Below, one piece after another: positions 55,800 through 64,000 of a stretch of DNA of 64,000 nucleotides. The stretch is from Psychromonas sp. SP041 (GTDB lineage: Bacteria > Pseudomonadota > Gammaproteobacteria > Enterobacterales > Psychromonadaceae): NCBI RefSeq assembly GCF_000470315.2, contig NZ_CBRF02000002.1, forward strand, positions 186,001-250,000, in the 5' to 3' direction. How positions within the stretch are numbered: the stretch's first letter is position 1; each line of letters opens with the position of its first letter. Position numbers and translations under genes: made by a program. The notes under the pieces were generated by a model. It did not search any database. It was given only the letters and a program-made list of their open reading frames with translations, and was not told where the DNA came from.

Positions 55800-56633
55800 A
55801 TGAAGAACCTTTCTAAAAACCTATTAGGTCTTGCAATCGTCGTTGCATTCACTTCGACATCTTTTGCCGCTGATAAGCCATTTACGGCTAAAAATTTAAA
55901 TGACGAGTCAGTTTTAGCCCTTTCATGGGTACAAAACTCAGCTGAATTTACCGCGCTTTCTTACCAAGCATTTAATTTTGCTAAATTAAGATGGGACATG
56001 GATAAACAAGATGGTAAAAAAGCAATTGTTGTTGATGTTGATGAAACTATCATTGATAACAGCCCTTATAACGGCGGTTTAATTGGTAAAGATTATGGTT
56101 ATAGCGGCGATACATGGAAAGCTTGGAGTGAAGATAAAAGTGCAACTGCATTACCTGGTGCTGTCGCTTTTCTGAATCATGTTGTTGAAACCGGTGGTGA
56201 CGTTTTTTATGTGACGAACAGAAAATCAATGCCTGAGAAAAACATGGACTTGAAACCATCAACCATGGAAAACTTAAAGGCATTAGGGTTTCCACAGATT
56301 GATGATAAACACATGATGCTTAGAACCAGCACATCAGAAAAACAAGAACGACGTGATAGTATCACTGCGATGGGGTATAAAATTGTTTTACTCATGGGTG
56401 ATAACTTGGGCGATTTTGATGTTGCTTTTGAAGGTAGCACAATGGCAAGCAGAGCGAAGGCTGTTGAAGATCATAAAGCTATTTTTGGCGATAAGTTCAT
56501 TGTTTTACCAAACCCAACTTATGGAGCATGGGAAGCTGCGGTTTATGGTGGCGGTGAATGGTATAAAAAATCAGCACAAGAAAAGTCTGAACTTAGAAAG
56601 AGTACATTGAGAAAGTTTGAATTTGAAAAATAA
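55800..56633 (+). CDS. Acid phosphatase / 5'-nucleotidase, lipoprotein e(P4) family (HAD class C-like)
   Basis: This 277-residue exported phosphatase has the HAD signature DVDETIIDN (about 79-87), catalytic Asp pair DxD, and a later MGDNLGDFDVAF (about 198-209) in the style of class C acid phosphatases. Haemophilus e(P4) is a surface lipoprotein, but here the signal peptide (to TSFAADK) has no lipobox Cys, so it is likely soluble periplasmic. It would remove phosphate from nucleotides such as NMN or AMP. GGAG lies about six bases before the ATG. It continues the nucleic-acid scavenging set and ends at a convergent terminator. Confidence 0.87.
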   Translation: MKNLSKNLLGLAIVVAFTSTSFAADKPFTAKNLNDESVLALSWVQNSAEFTALSYQAFNFAKLRWDMDKQDGKKAIVVDVDETIIDNSPYNGGLIGKDYGYSGDTWKAWSEDKSATALPGAVAFLNHVVETGGDVFYVTNRKSMPEKNMDLKPSTMENLKALGFPQIDDKHMMLRTSTSEKQERRDSITAMGYKIVLLMGDNLGDFDVAFEGSTMASRAKAVEDHKAIFGDKFIVLPNPTYGAWEAAVYGGGEWYKKSAQEKSELRKSTLRKFEFEK

Positions 56634-56660
56634 AGTATCAACTGTTAGTTTTTAATTATT

Positions 56661-56694
56661 AATTGTTAATCGCTCATTGAGCGATTAATCAATT
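56661..56694. other. Near-perfect palindrome between two convergent genes
   Basis: TTAATCGCTCA and its complement, separated by a single T, form an almost perfect palindrome with AATT flanks. It precedes the terminator at 56701-56744. Confidence 0.5.
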
Positions 56695-56700
56695 CAAATT

Positions 56701-56744
56701 AACACAAAAGGCCTAATATAAAATATTAGGCCTTTTGTGTTTTT
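56701..56744. terminator. Bidirectional terminator between the phosphatase and HflX-like genes
   Basis: A perfect 19-bp stem (AACACAAAAGGCCTAATAT, 56701-56719, with 56723-56741) has a 3-base loop and a T run to 56744. It closes the convergent pair and suits both strands. Confidence 0.9.
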
Positions 56745-56784
56745 AACGATTGCGAGTTACTTTTTAGATCTCGTTATTAACTTT

Positions 56785-58146
56785 TTAAAAAGAAGATGTT
56801 AGTAACATTTTATGTAACCGTTCTAAGGCAATAGGGCTCGCCTTTAAAGTCAGTAACACACCATCCTCTTTATATTGCTCATCGATAACCTGCATTTTAC
56901 TGTGTATTTCACCCATAATCCCACTGGCGGTATAAGGGATATTAAAACAAGCTGAGCACATTTTTTTCTCTAAAAACACTTGGATTTGCTGGTGGACCAT
57001 AGCTACATCATTTTTATCTCGGGTGCTTATTTGTAGCGCATCAGGGTATTGCTCTAATAATGTCAATTGTTGATCTTCCGTTAAGCAATCAACTTTATTC
57101 AATATTAATAATTTATTATTGAAATCTACATTGAGTTCGCCTAACACTTGATCGACAACAGCAAGTTGAGATACAAAATTTGGATCTGAAGCATCAACTA
57201 CGTAAAGCAATAAAGAGGCTTCTTTTGCTTCTTCTAACGTAGAGTGAAATGAGGCCACTAAATCATGCGGTAATTTTTTAATAAAACCGACAGTATCAGA
57301 AATTAAAATTCGCGGTTGAGTAGCGGGTTGTAAGGTACGAACCGTGGTGTCTAATGTTGCAAATAGTTTGTCTTCAACTAGTACATCAGAATCCGTAAGT
57401 GCGCGCATTAAAGATGACTTACCTGCATTGGTGTAACCGACTAATGCAACACACAATTGCTCAATACGACCACTACGTCGACCTTGCATCTCTTTTTGTA
57501 GTTTTTGAATTTCTTTCTTTATATCGGCAATTTTATCACGAATGCGACGTCGGTTAATTTCAAAAGCAGTTTCACCTATCCAACGACCTTTTTGGCGTTC
57601 TCTGTCACCGCTGTTTTCATCGCGTACTCGGGGTGTTAAGTAATTAAGGCGTGCAATTTCTACTTGTAATTTTGCTGTTCGAGTACGTGCATGTTTACTG
57701 AATATTTCAATAATAATACGTGTGCGGTCGTAAACTTCTACACCTAATGCGGCTTGCACATTATGCAGTTGATTCGGACTTAATTCACAGTCAAAAACCA
57801 CCACATTAGCTTGCTCTTTAATTTCTGATGAGGCAATTAAGTCATTTAATTCATCCTGATCAAAGTCAACTGACTCAAACTCTGTTGCTGTGTCACTTTG
57901 CTCAGGCAGTTCCTCATCATTGGTTAGCGCTGCTAACTCTTCCAGTTTTCCTGAGCCTAATACTGATAACTGTTTAGTGGATCGTTGACGTTGTGTTTTA
58001 CTACCGACAACAGAAAAGCCTAAAGTATTCACTAAGCGACCCAACTCAGACAATGATTCATCTACTTCTTGTTGAGTTACATTAGGTGTACGGATAGAAA
58101 TTAGCAGGGCGCGGGTCGTTGTGTCTTCTGTGGTAGCGATTGACAT
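56785..58146 (-). CDS. hflX: HflX-family GTPase
   Basis: This 453-residue GTPase binds the ribosome. The N-terminal HflX domain (about 1-215) includes DRTRIIIEIFSKHARTRTAK. The coiled-coil/GTPase link keeps the GETAFEINRRRIRDKI pattern, and the GTPase part has GYTNAGKSSL (G1, about 228-237), DTVGFIKKLP (G3) and LNKVD (G4). It lies away from hfq and hflKC, where HflX is normally encoded in Enterobacteria. The N-terminus carries an extra acidic insert (about 75-102) not usual in E. coli HflX. It may therefore be a second HflX-like protein. Confidence 0.85.
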   Translation of the reverse strand: MSIATTEDTTTRALLISIRTPNVTQQEVDESLSELGRLVNTLGFSVVGSKTQRQRSTKQLSVLGSGKLEELAALTNDEELPEQSDTATEFESVDFDQDELNDLIASSEIKEQANVVVFDCELSPNQLHNVQAALGVEVYDRTRIIIEIFSKHARTRTAKLQVEIARLNYLTPRVRDENSGDRERQKGRWIGETAFEINRRRIRDKIADIKKEIQKLQKEMQGRRSGRIEQLCVALVGYTNAGKSSLMRALTDSDVLVEDKLFATLDTTVRTLQPATQPRILISDTVGFIKKLPHDLVASFHSTLEEAKEASLLLYVVDASDPNFVSQLAVVDQVLGELNVDFNNKLLILNKVDCLTEDQQLTLLEQYPDALQISTRDKNDVAMVHQQIQVFLEKKMCSACFNIPYTASGIMGEIHSKMQVIDEQYKEDGVLLTLKASPIALERLHKMLLTSSF

Positions 58147-58290
58147 TGAATGCTCATATTACTTAAGGAGTTATAGGTGCATCCTACGCTGTTGTGATGT
58201 GCTTATATATCTATTTCAAAACACTTTTGATTGCTTAGACGGTAAGCTATTGGTTTATCTTATGTTGGCGAGGTATTTTTAGACTGGTGC

Positions 58291-58350
58291 TTTAAATACA
58301 AAAGTACTTTAAATACACAAGAACTTTTAAATAAGAACTTTTAAATAAAA
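58291..58350. repeat. Degenerate TTTAAATA direct repeats
   Basis: TTTAAATACAAAAGTAC and TTTAAATACACAAGAAC follow each other, then two shorter variants (TTTTAAATAAGAAC and TTTTAAATAAA). They lie upstream of the HflX-like gene and past the alginate lyase terminator. Confidence 0.5.
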
Positions 58351-58358
58351 AACCGCTA

Positions 58359-58396
58359 ATAAAAAAGCACTATCAATGTGAAGTATGATAGTGCTT
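58359..58396 (-). terminator. Terminator downstream of the alginate lyase gene
   Basis: An 11-bp perfect stem (AAGCACTATCA, 58365-58375, with 58386-58396) with a 10-base loop ends in AAAAAA on the plus strand, the U tract of the minus-strand transcript. Confidence 0.85.
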
Positions 58397-58476
58397 AGGA
58401 TGTCTTTATACTGATATTTTACAATGAAATTCATATATATTTTATTGTAAAAAGTTAATAACTCTTATTGATATAT

Positions 58477-59451
58477 CTAGTGCGTTACTTTCAAGTCGTA
58501 AAATGTTGCTTGAACGTAATCTTTTGCATCACCGGTTTTGTTTTGGTTGTATACACCCGCTTTGAAGTACATGTATTGACCACCTACATCATATTTACTG
58601 TTAGACATATCAACTGTTTTAGTCGTATCAGCTTTACCTGGACGCATAATAGTGACGGCTAGTTCATGGCCAGTTACTTTAATACGGTAACTAAATTTCT
58701 CACCTAGCTCAATACCATCTTCTGGTTCTGCTGGTGTTGCATCTTGATTCCAATAATTAGGTAATGAGTTACCAATGATATCAACCCATTGTTCATCTGC
58801 TTCACTATTAGGTTCATGAGCAAAGTAAATTGACCCTTTTTGATGGTTAGGCAGTTTACGGTAATAAAGACGTACTGGTTCATCATCATTTGCATGAATT
58901 TGACCAATGATTACTCGCCCTTGTTGCCAACTGACACCGGTTGTCGTTACGTGGTTAACCGCTAATGTTGCTTCTAATGTTCCGTCAACGCCACCTGCCT
59001 TTTCTTGGTCAGATGTTGGCGCTGTTGAAAATACCCAGTTATTACCGCCAACGCCTTTTGTATTGTAAGACGTATTACCACGGCGCATCATTTCACGTAA
59101 TTCTGATCGTGTGTATTTTGTGTTTTTTGAGGTTTTAGCACCTTTAACTGGAGACTTAAAAACCATGCCGCTATCTTGAGCTAGGTAGAAGAAGTTTTCA
59201 TCAGAATAACCACCGGCTAAGGCTTTTTCTTTTATTTGATCTGACTTTCCGTTGCCATCAGCATCGACAGGAACACTGATTGTCCAACCTAATAAATCAA
59301 ATTGGCTTGCAGGAGAGCCTGCCTTTGTTTGTATTGATTGTGCGTTGTCAGAAGCTGTATTCGCGCAGCCTAATAAAACAAAAGAGCAAGCTAATGCAGC
59401 TAGTTTAAAAACCTTATTATTTACAGTAGCAAATGTGCTTTTATTTAACAT
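58477..59451 (-). CDS. PL7-family alginate lyase lipoprotein
   Basis: This 324-residue surface lipoprotein cleaves alginate by beta-elimination. The lipobox is VLLGC (about Cys28). The PL7 motifs are all visible: YTRSELREMMR (the R(S/T)ELR motif, about 112-120), QIH in VIIGQIHAND (about 180-182) and YMYFKAGVYNQNK (YFKAGVYNQ). Catalytic Arg, Gln/His and Tyr are thus present. Length fits one-domain PL7 enzymes. It is a single gene. It would release oligoalginate; no other alginate-pathway gene is in view, so use of the product is not shown here. Confidence 0.92.
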   Translation of the reverse strand: MLNKSTFATVNNKVFKLAALACSFVLLGCANTASDNAQSIQTKAGSPASQFDLLGWTISVPVDADGNGKSDQIKEKALAGGYSDENFFYLAQDSGMVFKSPVKGAKTSKNTKYTRSELREMMRRGNTSYNTKGVGGNNWVFSTAPTSDQEKAGGVDGTLEATLAVNHVTTTGVSWQQGRVIIGQIHANDDEPVRLYYRKLPNHQKGSIYFAHEPNSEADEQWVDIIGNSLPNYWNQDATPAEPEDGIELGEKFSYRIKVTGHELAVTIMRPGKADTTKTVDMSNSKYDVGGQYMYFKAGVYNQNKTGDAKDYVQATFYDLKVTH

Positions 59452-60111
59452 GAATTTACCTATAAGTTGTTGTTAGTCACAAAATGATATCACTACCAAT
59501 ATAAAACCTAACCTGCTTTAAGTAGATATGATGACTGCGTAGCAGTTCAGCGAAATTTGACACGGATTAATTCGGACATACTTCACATAATTTAAAATAT
59601 ATTATTAAATAGTTTACATTTAGCGTCATTTTTTAACTTTTCATTTGTCGATAATGCGTGTTTATTTCACTTCTTCTTTTAATTTATTGTCATACATATT
59701 GTTACTTTTTAACTTTAATTGTTATTGAACTCGTTTTTTATTACTTTTTTTGTAATGGAGAGCGTTTATGAGAGCAAATGAGGTGAGTGACCTTATTTAA
59801 AGTTGTGGTGTTATCAACCTCAAGACTAGCAGGCATTTGCTTGCTTTTTTTATTATGGCCAATTAATGAAATGACTGTTTCTTCATTATAAATTCAATTA
59901 AAAGTGATAAAGGTCTGATTTTTATATTAGTAAACGTGAGCAACGTCATACTCGAATATTTTGTTATTGTAATACTTAAGGCAGTTTGTAAGATGCCCTT
60001 GTTGTTACAGATCATCGAACAGTTTTTACTAAATATTGCAATAGCTTTTGTCGCTATTAACGATTAAACCGATTGTTGCAAAATAGATATTTTAATAAGG
60101 AAATGAAAATA
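59452..60111. other. 660-base gene-free region upstream of dctP
   Basis: The region between the divergent alginate lyase and TRAP genes is AT-rich. Near 59757-59860 lies GGAG, a ten-codon open frame (ATG at 59768, MRANEVSDLI), then a small hairpin AGCAGGCA-TT-TGCTTGCT followed by a T run (about 59827-59850). This could be a short leader or sRNA end. A weak CRP-like site CGTGAGCAACGTCATA lies at 59936-59951. Confidence 0.4.
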
Positions 60112-61068
60112 ATGAAAAAGATATTACTACCTTTACTGACTACATTACTTCTCACGCCAAGCGTGTATGCAAAAACATTGAACCTTGGTCATGCTATGTC
60201 ATTAGAAAGTGCTGCTCACCAAGGTATGGTGATCATGGCTGATAAAGTAAAAGAGAAGTCTAACGGTGATCTAACTATCCGTATTTTCCCAAATGGCCAA
60301 CTTGGTTCTGAACGTGATCAGGCAGAACAAGTGGTTACTGGTGCTATTGATATGGCTAAAATCAACGGTGGTTTAGCAGAATCTTTCGAACCAACGTTTA
60401 AAGTTAATGCACTACCTTTCTTATTCCGTGATGTTGCACACATGAGAAAATTCATGAAAAGTGAAGTAGCTGAAGAAATGTTAGGTTCAAGTAAAGGTAA
60501 AGGTTTTATCGGTCTGACTTTTTATGATTCAGGTACGCGTAGTTTCTATGCTAAAAAAGCAATTAAATCACCAGCAGATTTAGCGGGAATGAAAGTACGT
60601 GTTCCAGGGTCTCCAACGATGATGGAAATGGTTAACTTATTAGGTGGTAAAGCGACTCCTGTACCATTTAATGAAGTTTACACTGCTTTACAACAAGGTG
60701 TTATTGACGGTGCAGAAAATAACATTTCTAGCTTAGTTGAAATGAAACACAGTGAAGTTGCTAAATTTTACTCTATGGATCAACATTTAATGACACCTGA
60801 TGTCATTATCATTTCAGAAAATGCATTTAATTCATTAACGCCAGAAGAACAAAAAATATTAAAAGAAGCTGCAGCTGAATCTCTTGATGAACAAATTAAA
60901 ATCTGGGACGCAACAGATAACATGAACAAAGAGAAAGGTATTAAAGCTGGCGTAACATTTGTTGAAGTGGATAAAGCCCCATTCCGCGCAGCAGTTAAAC
61001 CAATGATTGATGCCGCTAAAAAAGATCCTAAATTAGCACCATACATTGAGAAAATTGAAGCACTTTAA
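60112..61068 (+). CDS. dctP: TRAP transporter substrate-binding protein DctP
   Basis: This 318-residue periplasmic protein has a signal peptide (to SVYAKT, about residue 21) and the TRAP DctP pattern: GHAMSLESAAHQGMVIMADK, FPNGQLGSERDQAEQV and MKVRVPGSPTMMEMVNLLGG with the conserved carboxylate-binding Arg. I chose ATG 60112, where AAGGA is at proper distance, over in-frame starts before it. It captures an organic acid such as a dicarboxylate, uronate or keto acid. The neighbouring alginate lyase hints at uronates, but that is only context. A terminator-like hairpin follows the gene. Confidence 0.92.
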   Translation: MKKILLPLLTTLLLTPSVYAKTLNLGHAMSLESAAHQGMVIMADKVKEKSNGDLTIRIFPNGQLGSERDQAEQVVTGAIDMAKINGGLAESFEPTFKVNALPFLFRDVAHMRKFMKSEVAEEMLGSSKGKGFIGLTFYDSGTRSFYAKKAIKSPADLAGMKVRVPGSPTMMEMVNLLGGKATPVPFNEVYTALQQGVIDGAENNISSLVEMKHSEVAKFYSMDQHLMTPDVIIISENAFNSLTPEEQKILKEAAAESLDEQIKIWDATDNMNKEKGIKAGVTFVEVDKAPFRAAVKPMIDAAKKDPKLAPYIEKIEAL

Positions 61069-61088
61069 TTAGTCTTAGTAAAAACATA

Positions 61089-61122
61089 ATTTTGCCCTGG
61101 CCTTGCTGGGGCAAAATTTTTT
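61089..61122 (+). terminator. Terminator-like hairpin between dctP and dctQ (attenuator)
   Basis: The 9-bp stem ATTTTGCCC/GGGCAAAAT (61089-61097, 61109-61117) is followed by a T run. It lies inside the operon before the dctQ ribosome site. Such hairpins usually let dctP be made in excess over the two permease subunits. Confidence 0.8.
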
Positions 61123-61135
61123 GAGGTATCACCAC

Positions 61136-61615
61136 ATGTTAACATCTTTTAGAAACCTACTTGATAAGTCGATTCTATTTATTTCTTCTTTTGCATTAAT
61201 GTTGCTGGTAGTCACTGTCACTTGGCAAGTTTTTAGCCGTTATGTGTTGAATGACCCGAGCAGCTGGACTGATGAACTTGCTCGCTATGCGATGGTGTGG
61301 CTTGGCTTATTAGGCGCGAGTTATTTATTTGGTATTAAAGGGCACTTAGCGATAACGTTATTGGATGGTTACCTTAAGGGAAAAGCACATATTGCATTAC
61401 AAATTCTTGTCAACGGGATTTCTTTCGCATTTGTTTCTTTAGCAATGCTTAAAGGTGGACTTGCGTTGATGGGAAGAACGACACAACAACTATCTCCAGC
61501 ATTGCAATTACCGATGTCTACCGTTTATTCAATATTACCTATTTCAGCCGTTATTATTCTCATTTATTTGGCATTAAATACGCTTGAACTTTTTTGTAAA
61601 TCGAACAAAAAATAA
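61136..61615 (+). CDS. dctQ: TRAP transporter small permease DctQ
   Basis: This 159-residue inner-membrane subunit has four helices. The WQVFSRYVLNDPSSWTDELA motif after helix 1 and the following RYAMVWLGLLGASYLF are typical DctQ segments. ATG 61136 follows GAGG at nine bases; an earlier in-frame start lies within the hairpin and is unlikely. It works with DctM to import the ligand delivered by DctP using the Na+ gradient. dctM follows after 20 bases. Confidence 0.9.
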   Translation: MLTSFRNLLDKSILFISSFALMLLVVTVTWQVFSRYVLNDPSSWTDELARYAMVWLGLLGASYLFGIKGHLAITLLDGYLKGKAHIALQILVNGISFAFVSLAMLKGGLALMGRTTQQLSPALQLPMSTVYSILPISAVIILIYLALNTLELFCKSNKK

Positions 61616-61635
61616 ATTTTAAAAGGATTTATATT

Positions 61636-62943
61636 ATGGACTTGTCCATTGGTGTTTGGCTACTAGGCCTGTTTTTATTCATGATTGCGATAAGCATGCC
61701 CATTGCGATTGCTATTGCAATGTCATCTTTGACTATCATGTATTTCATTTTACCGTTTGATGTGGCAAGTATTACAGCAGGTCAAAAAATCATTACGGGT
61801 ATTGATAGTTTCAGTTTATTAGCTATCCCTTTCTTTATTCTCGCTGGGAATATAATGAATGTGGGTGGTATCGCGGGTCGTCTTATTAACCTTGCAAAAC
61901 TCATGGTTGGTTGGATCCCTGGTTCACTTTTACACGTTAACATCTTCGCTAATATGATGTTTGGTGCTGTTTCTGGTTCTGCTGTTGCTGCCGCTGCTGC
62001 GGTTGGTAAGACGTTAGGTCCAGAACTCGAAAAAGAAGGTTATGATAAAAACTTAGCGACAGCAGTGAACGTTGCTTCATGTCCTGCTGGTCTTCTGATT
62101 CCACCAAGTAACTCATTAATCGTATTCTCAGTTGTATCGGGTGGAACATCTGTTGCTGCACTATTTATCGCAGGTTATGTACCAGGTATTTTAATGGGAT
62201 TAAGCTGTATGGTAGTCGCTTATTTTATCGCTAAAAAGAAAGGCTATAAAACAAGTGCGAATGATGGTTACACTATTAAAGATGTGTTGAGAATTGTTTG
62301 GCAAGCAACGCCAAGCTTAGGGCTTATTTTTGTTGTTATTGGCGGTATTATTGGTGGTGTATTCACTGCAACAGAAGGGGCATGTATAGCGGTTCTTTAT
62401 TCTTTTGCATTGTCACTCTGTTACCGAACACTTAAATGGTCACATTTTTCAATCATCTGTAAAGAAACAACACAGATCACCGGTATTATGCTGTTCTTGA
62501 TTGGTGCTTCAACTATTATGTCGTGGGCAATGGCGTTTACAGGTCTACCAACAATGATCAGTGATTGGATGTTATCTATTTCAGATAATCCTATTATTAT
62601 CTTTATTCTGATGAACATCATTTTGTTGATTGTTGGTATGTTTATGGATTTAACACCAGCAGTATTAATCTTTACGCCTATATTTATGCCCATTGCGACT
62701 CAATTAGGCATGGATCCTATTCACTTTGCAATGATGATTATATTCAATCTATGTATCGGGATAGCGACACCGCCAGTGGGTACTGCGTTATTTGTGGGTT
62801 GTAGTGTCAGTGGTTCTAAGATTGAAGATGTCATAAAAAGTATTATGCCATTCTGTGCTGTACTGATAGTTACTTTATTGTTGATCACTTTTATTCCTGA
62901 AATCAGTTTATTCCTTCCTCGATTCTTCGGTTTAATCTCATAG
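61636..62943 (+). CDS. dctM: TRAP transporter large permease DctM
   Basis: This 435-residue inner-membrane subunit is the ion-coupled channel of the TRAP system. It has about eleven to twelve helices. Typical segments are IPFFILAGNIMNVGGIAGRL, GAVSGSAVAAAAAVGKTLGP, CPAGLLIPPSNSLIVFS and, near the C-terminus, NLCIGIATPPVGTALFVGCS. AAAAGGA lies at proper distance from the ATG. A strong hairpin terminator follows, so dctP-dctQ-dctM is a complete operon. Confidence 0.94.
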   Translation: MDLSIGVWLLGLFLFMIAISMPIAIAIAMSSLTIMYFILPFDVASITAGQKIITGIDSFSLLAIPFFILAGNIMNVGGIAGRLINLAKLMVGWIPGSLLHVNIFANMMFGAVSGSAVAAAAAVGKTLGPELEKEGYDKNLATAVNVASCPAGLLIPPSNSLIVFSVVSGGTSVAALFIAGYVPGILMGLSCMVVAYFIAKKKGYKTSANDGYTIKDVLRIVWQATPSLGLIFVVIGGIIGGVFTATEGACIAVLYSFALSLCYRTLKWSHFSIICKETTQITGIMLFLIGASTIMSWAMAFTGLPTMISDWMLSISDNPIIIFILMNIILLIVGMFMDLTPAVLIFTPIFMPIATQLGMDPIHFAMMIIFNLCIGIATPPVGTALFVGCSVSGSKIEDVIKSIMPFCAVLIVTLLLITFIPEISLFLPRFFGLIS

Positions 62944-62990
62944 TCTTTTAAACTTATAAGATTTATTTCTAGCAAAGTCTCACTTCTAAC

Positions 62991-63022
62991 AAAAGCTAAC
63001 CATTTATGGTTAGCTTTTTTGT
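62991..63022 (+). terminator. Terminator after dctM
   Basis: A perfect 12-bp stem AAAAGCTAACCA/TGGTTAGCTTTT (62991-63002, 63007-63018) with a 4-base loop is followed by a T-rich tract. Confidence 0.9.
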
Positions 63023-63309
63023 GTTTTTTAAAAAGTAACTGTTAGAATATGTATAGCTTACTTATCAATAGTGGTTGGTTTTTTAAATTTTCAACTGCCT
63101 TAAACCTCTGAGAGCTTTGATATACGTTATGTTTATTAAAGTAATTAGTTTATAAATTTAAAACGTTATCCCACCTTTTAATCGTATAAAGATAATTGAC
63201 CAATTTTATAATTGTTTTGCTAACTAAGACGGCATAATCAAATTAAGTAAATATACTTAATAGATTGCAATGCTATCAATCCAACCTATATCAAGAGATT
63301 AGGATATAC

Positions 63310-64000
63310 ATGAATAAATTAAATCTGCTCCAAAAGCTATTATTGCTCACCTTATTACCGCTTATCGTTATCTTAACTTTATTGTCATCTATCTCTTATA
63401 CTCTGGAAAAAGAAGGGCTTACTAATAACATTGCTGAATTTCGCAGCTCTTTACTTAAAGAAAGAAAACGCGAATTAAAAGAAGTGACTGAAGTCGCTGC
63501 GGGTATTATTGCTTACCAAATGTCTTTACCTAACCAAGGCGATGTAGAAGGGGCTTTGCGTAATATTCGTTTTGGTACAGCGGGGTATTTCTATATTTAT
63601 GACACAAGTGGGAAAAATATCTTTCATGCAATAAAACCTGAGTTGCAAGGTAAGGGCTTAATCAATTTAAAAGACACCAAAGGTAATAAAATTATTGAAG
63701 GCTTACTTCATACGGCACAAAAAGGAGATGGTATTTATTCCTTTTATTTTCAAAAGCCAGGTTCTTCTACTCAATTTGAAAAGTTAGGCTTTGCAACCAT
63801 GATCCCTAATACCAATTGGATGCTGGGAACGGGGGCTTATATTGATGATATTGAAGAGTCGATTAGTCAGTACTCTGCTTCAGTAACCAAAAATTTCAAT
63901 GAAAAAATATGGTTAATTGTTTCTATTTCAATTGCCTTAATTATTTTCACTACCGTTATTATTTTCTTCGTTGCAGCAAGAATGGTCAAACCTATTAAGC
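63310..64000 (+). CDS. Methyl-accepting chemotaxis protein, Cache-domain (N-terminal part only)
   Basis: The open frame runs from ATG 63310 to the end of the window (230 codons) without a stop. It has an N-terminal membrane helix (about 9-30), a periplasmic sensing domain of the single-Cache (Cache_2) type with GTAGYFYIYDTSGKNIFHAI near residue 90 and GTGAYIDDIEESI near residue 172, and a second helix (about 200-222) followed by MVKPIK, the start of a HAMP domain. The missing part should hold the signalling domain. Such receptors often sense small carboxylates, and the TRAP operon just upstream might take up the same ligand; that is inferred. Confidence 0.85.
   Translation, partial: MNKLNLLQKLLLLTLLPLIVILTLLSSISYTLEKEGLTNNIAEFRSSLLKERKRELKEVTEVAAGIIAYQMSLPNQGDVEGALRNIRFGTAGYFYIYDTSGKNIFHAIKPELQGKGLINLKDTKGNKIIEGLLHTAQKGDGIYSFYFQKPGSSTQFEKLGFATMIPNTNWMLGTGAYIDDIEESISQYSASVTKNFNEKIWLIVSISIALIIFTTVIIFFVAARMVKPIK

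Noticed and set aside
63196-63211. RutR-like half-site TTGACCA upstream of the chemoreceptor
   Set aside because: Only the left half fits; the right half matches 3 of 7, as expected by chance in AT-rich DNA.

Overview
The window is AT-rich chromosomal DNA from a free-living marine gammaproteobacterium. Gene content and protein style (GlyGly-CTERM exported nuclease, PL7 alginate lyase, DUF2999 protein, several c-di-GMP proteins, TRAP transporter) fit the Psychromonas/Vibrio/Shewanella/Colwellia neighbourhood. Psychromonas is my best guess, from general resemblance only. I see no tRNA, rRNA, CRISPR array, prophage or complete insertion sequence.

Left part (1-13000): a complete reductive pyrimidine-degradation locus. 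A minus-strand operon encodes dihydropyrimidinase and an NMT1-type ABC importer. A plus-strand set encodes N-carbamoyl-beta-alanine amidohydrolase, PreT/PreA dihydropyrimidine dehydrogenase, a beta-alanine-type aminotransferase and MmsA. Together they would take uracil through dihydrouracil, N-carbamoyl-beta-alanine, beta-alanine and malonate semialdehyde to acetyl-CoA. A RutR-like TetR regulator lies in the middle. Near-palindromic sites resembling the E. coli RutR operator (TTGACCANNTGGTCAA, quoted from memory) occur in the control regions, and a further 12/14 match lies about 40 kb away upstream of a 5'-nucleotidase gene.

Middle part (13000-46500): mixed housekeeping and accessory genes. 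These include a PepSY membrane protein, a DMT exporter, an FN3 lipoprotein behind a GEMM-I c-di-GMP riboswitch, MscS, a YHYH lipoprotein with a small Cys-rich partner, a BASS transporter, a GhrB-type reductase, two MFS transporters, three GGDEF/EAL proteins, a LysR regulator, YceI, a redoxin, LysE, Nudix, a vWA/ECF-sigma/anti-sigma-like trio, an AAA+-like fragment and two divergent paralogous phosphoribosyltransferases. Short non-autonomous mobile elements are scattered here. Four copies of one 159-bp family and two of a related family all have imperfect terminal inverted repeats and TAA or TTA on both flanks.

Right part (47000-64000): an extracellular nucleic-acid scavenging set (UshA/NutA-type 5'-nucleotidase, porin, ExeM-type nuclease with GlyGly-CTERM, endonuclease I with duplicated N-terminal modules, e(P4)-type phosphatase). 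It is followed by an HflX-like GTPase, a PL7 alginate lyase lipoprotein, a DctPQM TRAP transporter and the start of a Cache-domain chemoreceptor. Read together, the two ends suggest a cell that digests DNA/RNA outside, strips phosphate, salvages purines by phosphoribosyltransfer and burns pyrimidines. The proposed RutR-like sites hint that both ends share one regulator; this is an inference from sequence.
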